Positions 1 to 7,701 of a stretch of 26,114 nucleotides of DNA are shown in pieces. Position 1 is the stretch's first letter. Each line of letters begins with the position of its first letter. The stretch comes from Candidatus Segatella mututuai (GTDB lineage Bacteria; Bacteroidota; Bacteroidia; Bacteroidales; Bacteroidaceae). The notes below the pieces were generated by a model. It was not told the origin of the DNA. It did no database searches and saw only the letters and a list, made by a program, of their open reading frames with translations. A program made the position numbers and the translations under genes. The stretch lies in NCBI GenBank assembly GCA_002439605.1, contig DJOI01000010.1:1-26114 (forward strand), in the 5' to 3' direction.

Positions 1-287
1 CCGACAGTTGGTTGCGGCGACGGATACGCATGTGTATATGGAAGGCTTGGAAACTCCCGAAGACAAGGATAAAGAACCTCATGCGATGTGGCATCAACAA
101 ATATGATGCAAGAAGATGGGGATATGTCAAGGGGTATTGGGGGGGTAGTAGCTCTCCAATAATGCACCTTGCTGCCTCGTCGCAGAGGTTGCGAGATGCG
201 GGCTATCCTATGCTGGTGGGCTTCATATCTCGAAAGGTGCCCAAAATAGGAACTGCCGTATGCGGAACCGCATGTACGGTGGTGTGA
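1..287 (+). CDS. ltrA: Group II intron-encoded reverse transcriptase/maturase, C-terminal fragment
   Basis: Only the last 95 or so codons are present; the frame is open to the left edge (codons begin at 3), so the true start is upstream. The visible part matches the maturase-specific (GIIM/domain X) region: an Arg-rich WLRRRIRMCIWKAWK stretch, then KTRIKNLMRCGI, a KGYW motif, a SPIMH motif and a final RLRDAGYP segment. In this family the region binds the intron RNA and assists splicing and retrohoming; the reverse transcriptase domains would be upstream. The reading frame does not stop before the ribozyme: it runs through domain V and closes on the TGA at 285-287. No frameshift is visible in this portion. 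The TTG at 12 is an internal codon, not a start. The symbol is generic for the family. Confidence 0.82.
   Translation, partial: DSWLRRRIRMCIWKAWKLPKTRIKNLMRCGINKYDARRWGYVKGYWGGSSSPIMHLAASSQRLRDAGYPMLVGFISRKVPKIGTAVCGTACTVV
252..283 (+). ncRNA. Group II intron domain V
   Basis: The sequence folds into the domain V hairpin: 252-259 pairs with 276-283 (including U254-G281 and G255-U280 wobbles), a two-base bulge (G274, U275), then 260-264 pairs with 269-273 around a GAAC loop. The two-nucleotide bulge at this place is a hallmark of the domain. By alignment with standard domain V, the catalytic triad (usually AGC or CGC) falls on U254-G255-C256, which is unusual and may reflect decay or a tolerated variant. 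Confidence 0.75.
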
Positions 288-297
288 GAGGACGGTA

Positions 298-354
298 AAC
301 AATCGAGTAGGAGGTAAACACCTATGATTGGTGTTTACCTCCTACTCGATTGTT
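298..354. repeat. Perfect 25-bp inverted repeat with 7-base loop in intron domain VI
   Basis: Bases 298-322 are the exact reverse complement of 330-354, with tatgatt (323-329) as the loop. A normal domain VI can be recovered by removing 301-319 (aatcgagtaggaggtaaac), a 19-base segment flanked by direct repeats gtaaac (295-300 and 314-319). The extra segment is the complement of the 3' strand of the same hairpin. In the perfect hairpin the candidate branch-point A344 pairs with T308 rather than bulging. The right arm runs 2-3 bases past the predicted intron end. On the minus strand the hairpin may also stop transcripts from the GH2 gene, though no clear T-run follows. Confidence 0.9.
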
Positions 355-389
355 ATAATGAACTTCTAATGGTATTCTTATACTTTTTT

Positions 390-3300
390 TTACTTATTCT
401 TCAAGAAGTCTATTTCCACGATTCGCAAAACAGGCTTGCCCTTCTTGATGCCAATGAAGTCGAGGGTGCTTGCCTTGCCGCCAGCCAACTCCTTGGTATC
501 GCTGAGCTGAGCCTTGCTCTTGGCATCGCCTATCATCTTGATGGTGAGCTCCTTTGCCTTCACGGGCTTGTCTATCTTGATGTGGACGTAGCCGAGACAT
601 GCGTAGGTGTAGCCTTCCCAAACCTTTTTCTTTCCGGCATAGACGGCGAGCGGATACATCTTGTCTCTCCAGCCTGTGAGCTTCACGGTGATTTCATCCA
701 CCTTCTCTTTTTTGGCAAACTGATAGGTTATCCATGCGTTCTTTGGCTTGCCGTCGCTCTTCCACTCGGTGGTCTCGTCGTCATCGTAAGTGTTCTTGGC
801 ATCCTCCTGGTTGCTGCCGGCTGCGACACCTGCTATCTCGATGGTCTCCTTGATGTCGGTGTAGGACGGTGTGGAAGGAGTCTCTCCACGAGAGAGGTCG
901 CACTTCAGGGTCTGCTGAGGCAAGTAATGTGCAATGTCCACCTTCTCGGTCTTCAACTCGATGCCTGCCACACCCTTGATGCCCTCGGCACCTGCGTAAA
1001 TCTTGATGTCGCCAGGGTTCACGGTACTGCGAATCAACACTCTGTTCACACCGCACTCCACAGGGAGGTCTATCTTGTGGATGTAGTTGTCGAAGGTGTT
1101 GTCGCTGTCTGTGGAGTCGAGAATGTCGGCAGCCTTGCGAGCGGCTTTCTGCTCGGCGGTCTCGTTTTTATTTACCACGAGAACTTGCTTCTTAGCTGCA
1201 AGTGCTTTCTTGGTTTCCTCGTTAGGAGTAGCGATGCCTCCGATCCATTCCATTTCTCCTTGGTAGTTGAAGTGGATGGTGCGGTTGTCGAGGGGGCAAC
1301 GTCTGCCCTGTTTGTCCACTACCTCTACTTGGATGAGTGCCATGTCTGCGCCATCAGCCTTAAACCCTTCTGGGTTTTGGATGGAGGTCAACTTGATATG
1401 GTCTGGTTCACCAGTGGTCTCGATTGCATACCGGCTGGTCTCTTTTTTGGTGAGGTTAGACTTTTTGTTAGAAAAATCTTCCTTTTCCCCTTTCTTATTA
1501 TAATAGGTATAGGCGACTGCCTCTATCTTTCCCTTCTCGAAAGGAACGTTCTTCCAAGTGAAGAGCCACTGGTTGCTGCGTTCGCCCAAGCCGAGGCTCT
1601 TGCCGTTGACGAAGAGTTCTACCTCGTCGCCGGTGCTTACCACGTATTCCGTCTTCTTGACGGTGCCGGGCTTGTAATTCCAATGGCCTACGATATAGGT
1701 AGCATCCTTCTCGGGAGATACCCAGCCGTTCCACATTACCTGATGAGCGAAGAAAGCATCCTTCGGAATACGCATGGCATCGGTTACGCCACTTGTGCGA
1801 TAGTTTGCCTCGCCACGGTGGTGGGTGTTGGTATCGGAGAAGACAATCTTGACACCGCCATCGCTCACACGCTTGCCTGTGCCGGGACGTTCCTGCCAAT
1901 ACTCAAACCATCGCTCCACCATACCAGCGGCAAAGGTGTCCATGTTGTGATTGTATTCGGTGGCAGGTTTTCCACGATAGAGCGGACCGTCGCCATCCTT
2001 GTGGTAAGGGTAGCTCTGCTCGTCCCAGTATTTGCGAAGTCCCTCGTCTCGATAGTACTCCATCGACCACATCGGATGCTTGTGACTCTTGTTGATGTAA
2101 AGCATCTCGCCACCATATTCAGCCTCGTTGATGTTGAGCATCTCACGGCTGCCACTGGCTCTTCCGCCGAATGGGTCGAACTCGTCGCGGAGGGCTTTCA
2201 TCTGGAGCATGTGCTCACGGCTTACGCCCTTGTTGCCGCTCTCGTAGAAGATGATGCTTGGGTTGTTGCGGTTGTAGATGATGGCTTCCTTCATCAGTTC
2301 CAGGCGTTGTTCCCATCGCCTTCCTTCCACGTCCTTCTCGGCATCGCCAGCAGGCATCGCCTGGATGAGTCCCACACGGTCGCAACTCTCAATGTCCTGT
2401 TTCCAAGGGCAGACGTGCATCCAACGCACGAGGTTTCCGCCCGATTCCACCATCAGCTTGTTGCTGTAGTCGCTCAGCCAGGCTGGCACGCTCATACCCA
2501 CGCCAGGCCACTCGTTGGAGGTGCGCTGCGCATAGCCGTGCACCATGATGGCACGATCGTTGAGATAGAACTTGCCCTCTCCAAACTGGGTCTTGCGGAA
2601 ACCAGTGCGAGTGGCTACGTCATCTATCTTGCTGCCGTCGTCGGCCTTGAGGAGCGTCTTCACGGTGTAGAGATAACCATATCCCCAACTCCAGAAGTGA
2701 GCGTTCTGCAAAAGTCCGCTCACCTTTACAGTCTTGGTTTCACCAGGTTGCAAGGTGTATCGCTCGCCATCGAAATGACCTACTTCCTTGCCGTCGGCAT
2801 CCAATACCTTGGCGAAGAAGCGGAAACTCCTCGGCTTGGAGTCCTCGTTTCTTACCTGCGACTCAGCGTTCACCGTTACCTTCTTGCCAGCGATGTCATA
2901 ATCTGTGCCGTAGATATAGGTACCAGTGGTCTTCAGATTATTATATAATGGCAAGGTCTGATAGATCTTGTCGGTGATATGCAGAAACACGTTCTTCGGG
3001 ATGCCGCCGTAGTTGGCGTTGAAGTTTTTGTCGTTCCACTGATAGCGCTGACCTGTGGCACGCTCGTGGTAGTTCCAAGAGTTATCGACACGCACGGCGA
3101 TGACATTCTCACCTTTTATAATATAAGGGGTCAGGTCGAATCCGCTCGCCATCACACCGTTCTCCGTCAAACCCACCTTCTTGCCGTTGAGCCAGATGTC
3201 TGCACCGAAGCGCACACCCTCGAACTCGATGAAGTACTTGCGGTCGCCAACTTCTTGGACGTTGAAGTGTTTGCGATACCACATGATGGTGTCGCTGAGG

Positions 3301-3518
3301 TTTTCGATGGAGACCTTGAAGGCTTCCTGCTCGTTGAAGGCACGAGGTAGGGTGACTTGGTTCCATGCCGCATCGAGATAGTTCGCTGCCTCGGCTCCCT
3401 TGAAGTCGCCCACTTTCAGCAGCCAACCACCGTTGAAATTGAGTTTTGTTCTTTCCACCGCATTCATGTTCGTAAGTGAAAGAAATGCGAGTAGAAGCAG
3501 TAATAGTTTCTTTCTCAT
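390..3518 (-). CDS. Secreted GH2-family glycoside hydrolase (beta-galactosidase-like) with C-terminal discoidin domain
   Basis: A 1042-residue exported enzyme. The start is set at 3518 because it gives a clean signal peptide (MRKKLLLLLLAFLSL, cut near residue 20); a longer open frame to 3590 only adds non-signal residues. Order of parts: galactose-binding-like domain (about 25-190), immunoglobulin-like domain (200-300), TIM barrel (300-600), a DUF4982-like segment (around 640-720, with DEVELFVNGKSLG), another Ig-like stretch, and an F5/8 type C (discoidin) domain at about 895-1010 that probably binds sugar. The likely nucleophile is E487 (SMEYY). The acid/base position, normally GNE, reads GNK (K430), with a nearby E427. 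The gene diverges from an SGNH esterase and a second GH2 gene, which suggests shared work on plant cell-wall galactose side chains. Substrate is inferred, not seen. Confidence 0.85.
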   Translation of the reverse strand: MRKKLLLLLLAFLSLTNMNAVERTKLNFNGGWLLKVGDFKGAEAANYLDAAWNQVTLPRAFNEQEAFKVSIENLSDTIMWYRKHFNVQEVGDRKYFIEFEGVRFGADIWLNGKKVGLTENGVMASGFDLTPYIIKGENVIAVRVDNSWNYHERATGQRYQWNDKNFNANYGGIPKNVFLHITDKIYQTLPLYNNLKTTGTYIYGTDYDIAGKKVTVNAESQVRNEDSKPRSFRFFAKVLDADGKEVGHFDGERYTLQPGETKTVKVSGLLQNAHFWSWGYGYLYTVKTLLKADDGSKIDDVATRTGFRKTQFGEGKFYLNDRAIMVHGYAQRTSNEWPGVGMSVPAWLSDYSNKLMVESGGNLVRWMHVCPWKQDIESCDRVGLIQAMPAGDAEKDVEGRRWEQRLELMKEAIIYNRNNPSIIFYESGNKGVSREHMLQMKALRDEFDPFGGRASGSREMLNINEAEYGGEMLYINKSHKHPMWSMEYYRDEGLRKYWDEQSYPYHKDGDGPLYRGKPATEYNHNMDTFAAGMVERWFEYWQERPGTGKRVSDGGVKIVFSDTNTHHRGEANYRTSGVTDAMRIPKDAFFAHQVMWNGWVSPEKDATYIVGHWNYKPGTVKKTEYVVSTGDEVELFVNGKSLGLGERSNQWLFTWKNVPFEKGKIEAVAYTYYNKKGEKEDFSNKKSNLTKKETSRYAIETTGEPDHIKLTSIQNPEGFKADGADMALIQVEVVDKQGRRCPLDNRTIHFNYQGEMEWIGGIATPNEETKKALAAKKQVLVVNKNETAEQKAARKAADILDSTDSDNTFDNYIHKIDLPVECGVNRVLIRSTVNPGDIKIYAGAEGIKGVAGIELKTEKVDIAHYLPQQTLKCDLSRGETPSTPSYTDIKETIEIAGVAAGSNQEDAKNTYDDDETTEWKSDGKPKNAWITYQFAKKEKVDEITVKLTGWRDKMYPLAVYAGKKKVWEGYTYACLGYVHIKIDKPVKAKELTIKMIGDAKSKAQLSDTKELAGGKASTLDFIGIKKGKPVLRIVEIDFLKNK

Positions 3519-3579
3519 TGTTTTGCCTGATTGTTTTGTTGTGAGGATAAAGGCTTGTGCCCTTTTTGAAATACTAATG

Positions 3580-3587
3580 CAAAGGTA
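3580..3587 (-). promoter_or_regulatory. Bacteroidetes -7 box for the minus-strand GH2 gene
   Basis: On the minus strand the bases read TACCTTTG, a full match to the Bacteroidetes -7 consensus TAnnTTTG, and sit in the 12-base context TGTACCTTTGCA seen at two other minus-strand promoters here. No TTTG is found at the expected -33 distance. It would give a leader of roughly 58 bases before the ATG at 3518. Confidence 0.5.
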
Positions 3588-3737
3588 CAAAAACTACTTG
3601 TCTGCTTTTTGTTTTATCGTACATTTGTTTTGAAAATAATCCGTTTTGTTATAGAATATGCTCTTACTCGTAGCTTCTTGTATAAAATTCCCATATAATA
3701 GGACGATTATTATAGGTGTATTCTCTTTGAAAATGAG

Positions 3738-3745
3738 TATCTTTG
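3738..3745 (+). promoter_or_regulatory. Bacteroidetes -7 box for the SGNH esterase gene
   Basis: TATCTTTG matches TAnnTTTG and is followed by CA. No good -33 TTTG lies 19-21 bases upstream, so the promoter may be activator-dependent, as expected for an inducible carbohydrate locus (inference). The leader to the ATG at 3773 would be about 24 bases. Confidence 0.45.
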
Positions 3746-3772
3746 CACCAAATTCTAAAAACAACAATCAAT

Positions 3773-5029
3773 ATGAAAACAAATCATTATCTATTAGCGA
3801 GTTTATTGCTGTTGGCTTCCACTGTGGATGTCCATGCGCAGAGTTATAATATAGACCTGACCAAGAGTCAGCCTATCTATTCGTTAGAGAATGGCAGTGG
3901 TTATGACATCGTGGCTGCTCCCAAGGCCAAAAGCAACGCACCTTTCTTCTATTCGGTGAAGGTGGCTGACGGCAACTATCGGGTTACCGTGGTGCTCGGA
4001 AGCAAGAAAAAAGCGGGCAAGACGGTGGTTCGTGCAGAGAACAGAAGATTGATGCTCGACGAGATAAGCACCAAGAAGGGCGAGTTCAAGACGTGTTCTT
4101 TCATTGTCAACAAGCGAAGCCCTTATATCTCAGACAAGGAAAAAGTGAAGATAAAACCTCGTGAGAAGGGCTATTTTACTTGGGACGAGAAGTTGACCTT
4201 GGAGTTTACGGGTGCTGCTCCTGTGGTGAAGAGCATCAAGGTGGAACCTGCTCCTGCCGAGACCACCACGGTTTTCCTCTGTGGCAACTCTACCGTTGTC
4301 GATCAGTTCACGGAGCCATACGCTTCCTGGGGACAGATGATTACTCGATGGTTCAGTCCTGAGGTCGCCATCTCCAATCATGCGGAGAGTGGCTTGACGG
4401 CAGGGTCTTTCTTGGGCTCCAATCGTCTTGACAAGGTGTTGTCGATGATGAAGAAAGGTGACTATGTAATCTGTGAGTTTGGACACAACGACCAGAAAGA
4501 AAAGTTTGCTGGTAGCGGTGCTTGGTACAACTTCTCTTTCAATCTGAAGAAGTTTATCGACGAGGTTCGCAAGAAGGGTGGTAACATCATCTTCGTGACT
4601 CCTACCCAGCGCCGTCGCTTCGACGATGCTACCCACAGCAAGATACTGGAGACTCATGGCGATTATCCTGATGCCATGCGTGCCGTGGCGAAGCGTGAAG
4701 GCGTGCCTGTCATCGAGCTTCACGATATGACTCGTACTTTCTTCGAGACGTTAGGTTACGAGAATAGTACCAAGGCTTTGGTGCATTACCCTGCAAATAC
4801 TTTCCCCAATCAGGCAAAGGCACTTGCCGACAATACCCACTTCAATCCATATGGTGCCTACGAGGTTGCCAAGATGGTGGTGATGGGCATGAAGCAGCTT
4901 GATCTGCCTATCGTGAAATACCTGCGCTCTGACTGGAAAGACTTTAATCCTGCCAAGCCAGACGACTTCAATAAGTTCGTTTGGTATCCATCGGTGGTGC
5001 AGGATGTGACAAAACCAGACGGAAATTAA
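3773..5029 (+). CDS. Secreted SGNH-hydrolase, rhamnogalacturonan acetylesterase-like
   Basis: A 418-residue exported esterase. The start at 3773 gives MKTNHYLLASLLLLAS followed by a cleavage site after HAQ (about residue 23); the frame opens earlier at 3743 but that extension spoils the signal peptide. An N-terminal beta-rich domain of about 140 residues, probably galactose-binding-like, precedes the SGNH fold. Visible blocks: GNST with catalytic S173 (block I, Asn in place of the more usual Asp), GHND with N239 (block III), and DNTHFNPYG with D353 and H356 (block V). The family removes acetyl groups from pectic rhamnogalacturonan. It is followed after 41 bases by a GH2 gene on the same strand, so the two probably share a transcript. 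Deacetylation followed by removal of galactose side chains is a sensible joint role, but the exact ester substrate is inferred. Confidence 0.85.
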   Translation: MKTNHYLLASLLLLASTVDVHAQSYNIDLTKSQPIYSLENGSGYDIVAAPKAKSNAPFFYSVKVADGNYRVTVVLGSKKKAGKTVVRAENRRLMLDEISTKKGEFKTCSFIVNKRSPYISDKEKVKIKPREKGYFTWDEKLTLEFTGAAPVVKSIKVEPAPAETTTVFLCGNSTVVDQFTEPYASWGQMITRWFSPEVAISNHAESGLTAGSFLGSNRLDKVLSMMKKGDYVICEFGHNDQKEKFAGSGAWYNFSFNLKKFIDEVRKKGGNIIFVTPTQRRRFDDATHSKILETHGDYPDAMRAVAKREGVPVIELHDMTRTFFETLGYENSTKALVHYPANTFPNQAKALADNTHFNPYGAYEVAKMVVMGMKQLDLPIVKYLRSDWKDFNPAKPDDFNKFVWYPSVVQDVTKPDGN

Positions 5030-5031
5030 GT

Positions 5032-5066
5032 GAAGAGTGAAGAACGAAGAGTGAAGAATGAAGAAT
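5032..5066 (+). repeat. 14-base tandem repeat before the second GH2 start codon
   Basis: GAAGAGTGAAGAAC (5032-5045) is followed directly by GAAGAGTGAAGAAT (5046-5059) and a partial third unit GAAGAAT (5060-5066). The array fills nearly the whole space between the esterase stop and the GH2 start at 5071. Confidence 0.85.
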
Positions 5067-5070
5067 ACAA

Positions 5071-7545
5071 ATGAATATGAATCAAACTAAAATACTTTTT
5101 GCCTCGTTGCTGATGGTAGGGGTGCCTATGTGGGGCGCCATCTCGGCTGAGGCGGCGGTGCGAGATACCATCAATATAGACAAGGGGTGGCAGTTCCATC
5201 GTGGTGATGTGAAGAATATTGCTGACTTGAAGTCTACCCAAGCAAAAGATGATGTTGTGAACCTACCTCACGACTTCTTGATAGGACAGGACTGGGTGGC
5301 TCCGGACGCTAACGAGAGACCCGACAATAGCGATGCGGGAAGCAATGTGCGCAGCCGGTTGAGTCCTCGTGGATTCAAGGAGATGGGCATCGGCTGGTAT
5401 CGCTACGAATTAACTCCGAAAGAGGAATGGAAGGGCAAGCGCATCATGCTCGACTTCCAGGGCATCATGCTCGTGGGCGATGTCTATCTCAATGGTAAGC
5501 GTATCGGTGGCACTGACTATGGCTACCTCGGCTTCGACATCGACTTGAGCAAACTCCTGAAGTGGGGACAGGTGAACGAAATCGCCGTGAAGGCTGATAC
5601 GGGTCAGCCAAATAATTCTCGCTGGTTTACGGGCGGCGGTCTCTTCCGTGATGTCAACCTCATTGTGACAAACTCCCAATTGTTCTTCCCTCGCCATCCG
5701 CTCTACATTCGCACCGTTGATAACAAGGAAGTGAAAACCAAGGCAGAGATTATCAACAAGCAGAAGGTGGCTAAAGGACAGAGTAAGGCTGTTATACCTG
5801 TGCAGGTTCGCATCCTCGATGCCGATGGCAAAGTGGTTGCTGAGCGGAAAAGCAACCTCGACTTCAATGCTAAGTGGAGAGACAGGGAGTATGAGCTGCC
5901 AAGCATCCAGCTCGACAATGCCAAGCTCTGGTCTTGCGATACACCTTATTTATATACGGCGGAAGTGACGCTCTATGATAATGATGGCAATGTCGCAGAC
6001 CAAATCAAGGAACCATTCGGCGTGCGTACTATCGAGATGAATCCTCAGAAGGGTTTGCTTGTCAATGGTAAAAAGGTGCTTCTGAAGGGCTATGCCAACC
6101 ATCATACGCTGGGTGCCCTTGGTGCAGCCGCTTATCCTCGTGCTATCGAGAAGCGCATTAAGTTGATGAAGGAGTTTGGATTCAATCATATCCGTACTTC
6201 CCACAATCCTTATAGTGAGGATTTCTTGAAACTTTGCGATAGGTATGGTATCTTGGTGGTGGATGAACTCTACGACAAGTGGTTGCAGCAGTATGCTGGC
6301 GGCAGAGCGGATTGGGAATGCCTTTGGCAGAAAGACATCCCTGAGTGGGTGAAGCGAGACCGAAACCATCCTTCCGTTATCATGTGGAGCTTGGGCAATG
6401 AGTTGCAGCAGTACAGCAACCTGCCTTTCAACGACTGGGGCGTAACCGCCTACAAGTTGCAGAAGGAATTGTTGCATCATTATGATGACACTCGATTGAC
6501 TACCGTCGCCATGCACCCTCGCTACCGTAACATCGACACGGACAGCATTCCTGCCGACTTGGCGGTGGCCACTGAGGTCAACTCCTACAACTATCGCTAC
6601 ATGTACTTTCCTGGCGACATGAAGCGTTATCCTGAGAAGACCTTCTATCAGAGCGAAGCGAGTACCGCTGCGATGGGACCCAACTTCTTCGAGATGGACC
6701 GCGACAAGGTGTTGGGATTGGCTTACTGGGGAGCCATCGATTATCTCGGCGAGAGTATGGGATGGCCTGTGAAAGGTTGGAACCAGGGCGTGTTCGACAT
6801 CTCTTTGCAACCGAAGCCCGATGCCTATTTTGTGAAGAGCATGTTTAGCGACGAGCCTATGGTGCATATCGGTGTCATCGAGAATGCGGGAGGCAACGTG
6901 CAGTGGAACGGTATCAATGTTTCTGCTGGAAAGCTTTCTGAAAACTGGAACCGTGGGGCAGGTGAGAAAGTTTCGCTCTACACCTATACCAATGGTGACG
7001 AGGTGGAACTTTTCCTCAATGGTAAGAGCCTCGGTGTGAAGAAAAACAGCGAAGACCCTAAGTTGCGTGACCGCATCAAGTGGGATGGCATCGAGTATGC
7101 TCCTGGTACTATCGTGGCTGTGGCAAAGAAAAACGGCAAGGTGGTGGCTCGCCATCAAATTGAGACCACGGGCGAGGCTGTGGCATTGAAGATTGTGCCT
7201 GATGTGGAGACTTGGCATGCGGATGGGCAGGACTTGTTGCACGTTCGTGTCTATGCCGTGGACAAGAAGGGCAGGAGAGTGGTTAGCCCGCGGGATAAAA
7301 GAGCCTTCGATAAGTTGACTTTCACCGTGAAGGGCGATGCCAACATCGTGGGCGTGGACAATGGAAATATTGCTTCCGATGAACTTCATATCGGCAAGAC
7401 CCAGTTGGAGAAGACCGCCCAGCGTTCGCTGTTTCAAGGTTCAGCCCTTGTGATCTTGAGAGCTGGCGATAAGGCAGGAAAGGTGGAGCTGAATGTGGCA
7501 GGCGAGAATCTGAAAGCTAAGAAAGTGATATTGAATGTCAAATGA
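5071..7545 (+). CDS. Secreted GH2-family glycoside hydrolase (beta-galactosidase-like)
   Basis: A complete 824-residue enzyme. ATGs at 5071 and 5077 are both possible; either gives a signal peptide (hydrophobic stretch ILFASLLMVGVPMWGAIS, cleavage near AEA). Order of parts: galactose-binding-like jelly roll (about 35-200, with the GWYRYE and RWFTGGGLFRDV landmarks), Ig-like domain (210-325), TIM barrel (325-600), DUF4982-like segment (640-710) and a C-terminal Ig-like domain. The catalytic pair is intact: acid/base E444 in SLGNE and nucleophile E529 in QSEAS. These residues define retaining GH2 enzymes, most often beta-galactosidases. It lies 41 bases after the SGNH esterase and probably shares its promoter. 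Unlike the divergent GH2 it has no discoidin domain and keeps the canonical GNE. Sugar specificity is not readable from the sequence. Confidence 0.88.
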   Translation: MNMNQTKILFASLLMVGVPMWGAISAEAAVRDTINIDKGWQFHRGDVKNIADLKSTQAKDDVVNLPHDFLIGQDWVAPDANERPDNSDAGSNVRSRLSPRGFKEMGIGWYRYELTPKEEWKGKRIMLDFQGIMLVGDVYLNGKRIGGTDYGYLGFDIDLSKLLKWGQVNEIAVKADTGQPNNSRWFTGGGLFRDVNLIVTNSQLFFPRHPLYIRTVDNKEVKTKAEIINKQKVAKGQSKAVIPVQVRILDADGKVVAERKSNLDFNAKWRDREYELPSIQLDNAKLWSCDTPYLYTAEVTLYDNDGNVADQIKEPFGVRTIEMNPQKGLLVNGKKVLLKGYANHHTLGALGAAAYPRAIEKRIKLMKEFGFNHIRTSHNPYSEDFLKLCDRYGILVVDELYDKWLQQYAGGRADWECLWQKDIPEWVKRDRNHPSVIMWSLGNELQQYSNLPFNDWGVTAYKLQKELLHHYDDTRLTTVAMHPRYRNIDTDSIPADLAVATEVNSYNYRYMYFPGDMKRYPEKTFYQSEASTAAMGPNFFEMDRDKVLGLAYWGAIDYLGESMGWPVKGWNQGVFDISLQPKPDAYFVKSMFSDEPMVHIGVIENAGGNVQWNGINVSAGKLSENWNRGAGEKVSLYTYTNGDEVELFLNGKSLGVKKNSEDPKLRDRIKWDGIEYAPGTIVAVAKKNGKVVARHQIETTGEAVALKIVPDVETWHADGQDLLHVRVYAVDKKGRRVVSPRDKRAFDKLTFTVKGDANIVGVDNGNIASDELHIGKTQLEKTAQRSLFQGSALVILRAGDKAGKVELNVAGENLKAKKVILNVK

Positions 7546-7606
7546 TGAAAGGCTCTGCGTTTCTCTGTGAACACGAGTCATGCATAATAAATTGTAGAAA
7601 AAAAGA

Positions 7607-7642
7607 ATCCCAGTTAGGAAAAAAACTTTTCCTAACTGGGAT
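7607..7642. terminator. Bidirectional hairpin between convergent GH2 and nnr genes
   Basis: A perfect 16-bp stem (7607-7622 with 7627-7642; arms read atcccagttaggaaaa and its complement) encloses a 4-base loop, with A/T-rich flanks. It lies between the stop codons of two convergent genes, the expected place for a shared terminator. A degenerate second copy of the right arm (actttt-cc-aactgg pattern) follows at 7645-7663, so the element may belong to a dispersed intergenic palindrome family. Confidence 0.65.
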
Positions 7643-7701
7643 ATACTTTTTCCCCAACTGGAGAAAAATATAAGTCTTGTACTTCCCCTTTTGCTCCTCC
7701 C

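Larger units (their letters stand above)
1..352 (+). mobile_element. Group II intron, 3' portion (5' part outside window)
   Basis: The segment holds, in order, the C-terminus of an intron-encoded maturase, a domain V hairpin (252-283) and a domain VI region (286-351), which is the standard 3' end of a bacterial group II intron. Domain VI has its 5' strand at GAGAGGA (286-292) and its 3' strand at TCCT-A-CTC (340-347), with A344 as the candidate bulged branch-point adenosine. The intron should end 7-8 bases later, at about 351-352. It lies 38 bases beyond the stop codon of the minus-strand GH2 gene and points towards it. The 5' end, target site and subclass cannot be judged from this window. 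Confidence 0.85.

Noticed and set aside
324..2948. An 874-codon plus-strand open frame opposite the minus-strand GH2 gene
   Set aside because: It is in codon register with the real gene, so it stays open only because the GH2 gene rarely uses TTA, CTA or TCA codons. The GH2 frame has a signal peptide and recognisable domains; the antisense frame has none.
5950..7437. A 495-codon minus-strand open frame opposite the second GH2 gene
   Set aside because: Same codon-register effect; no recognisable protein, and the plus-strand GH2 has an intact catalytic pair.
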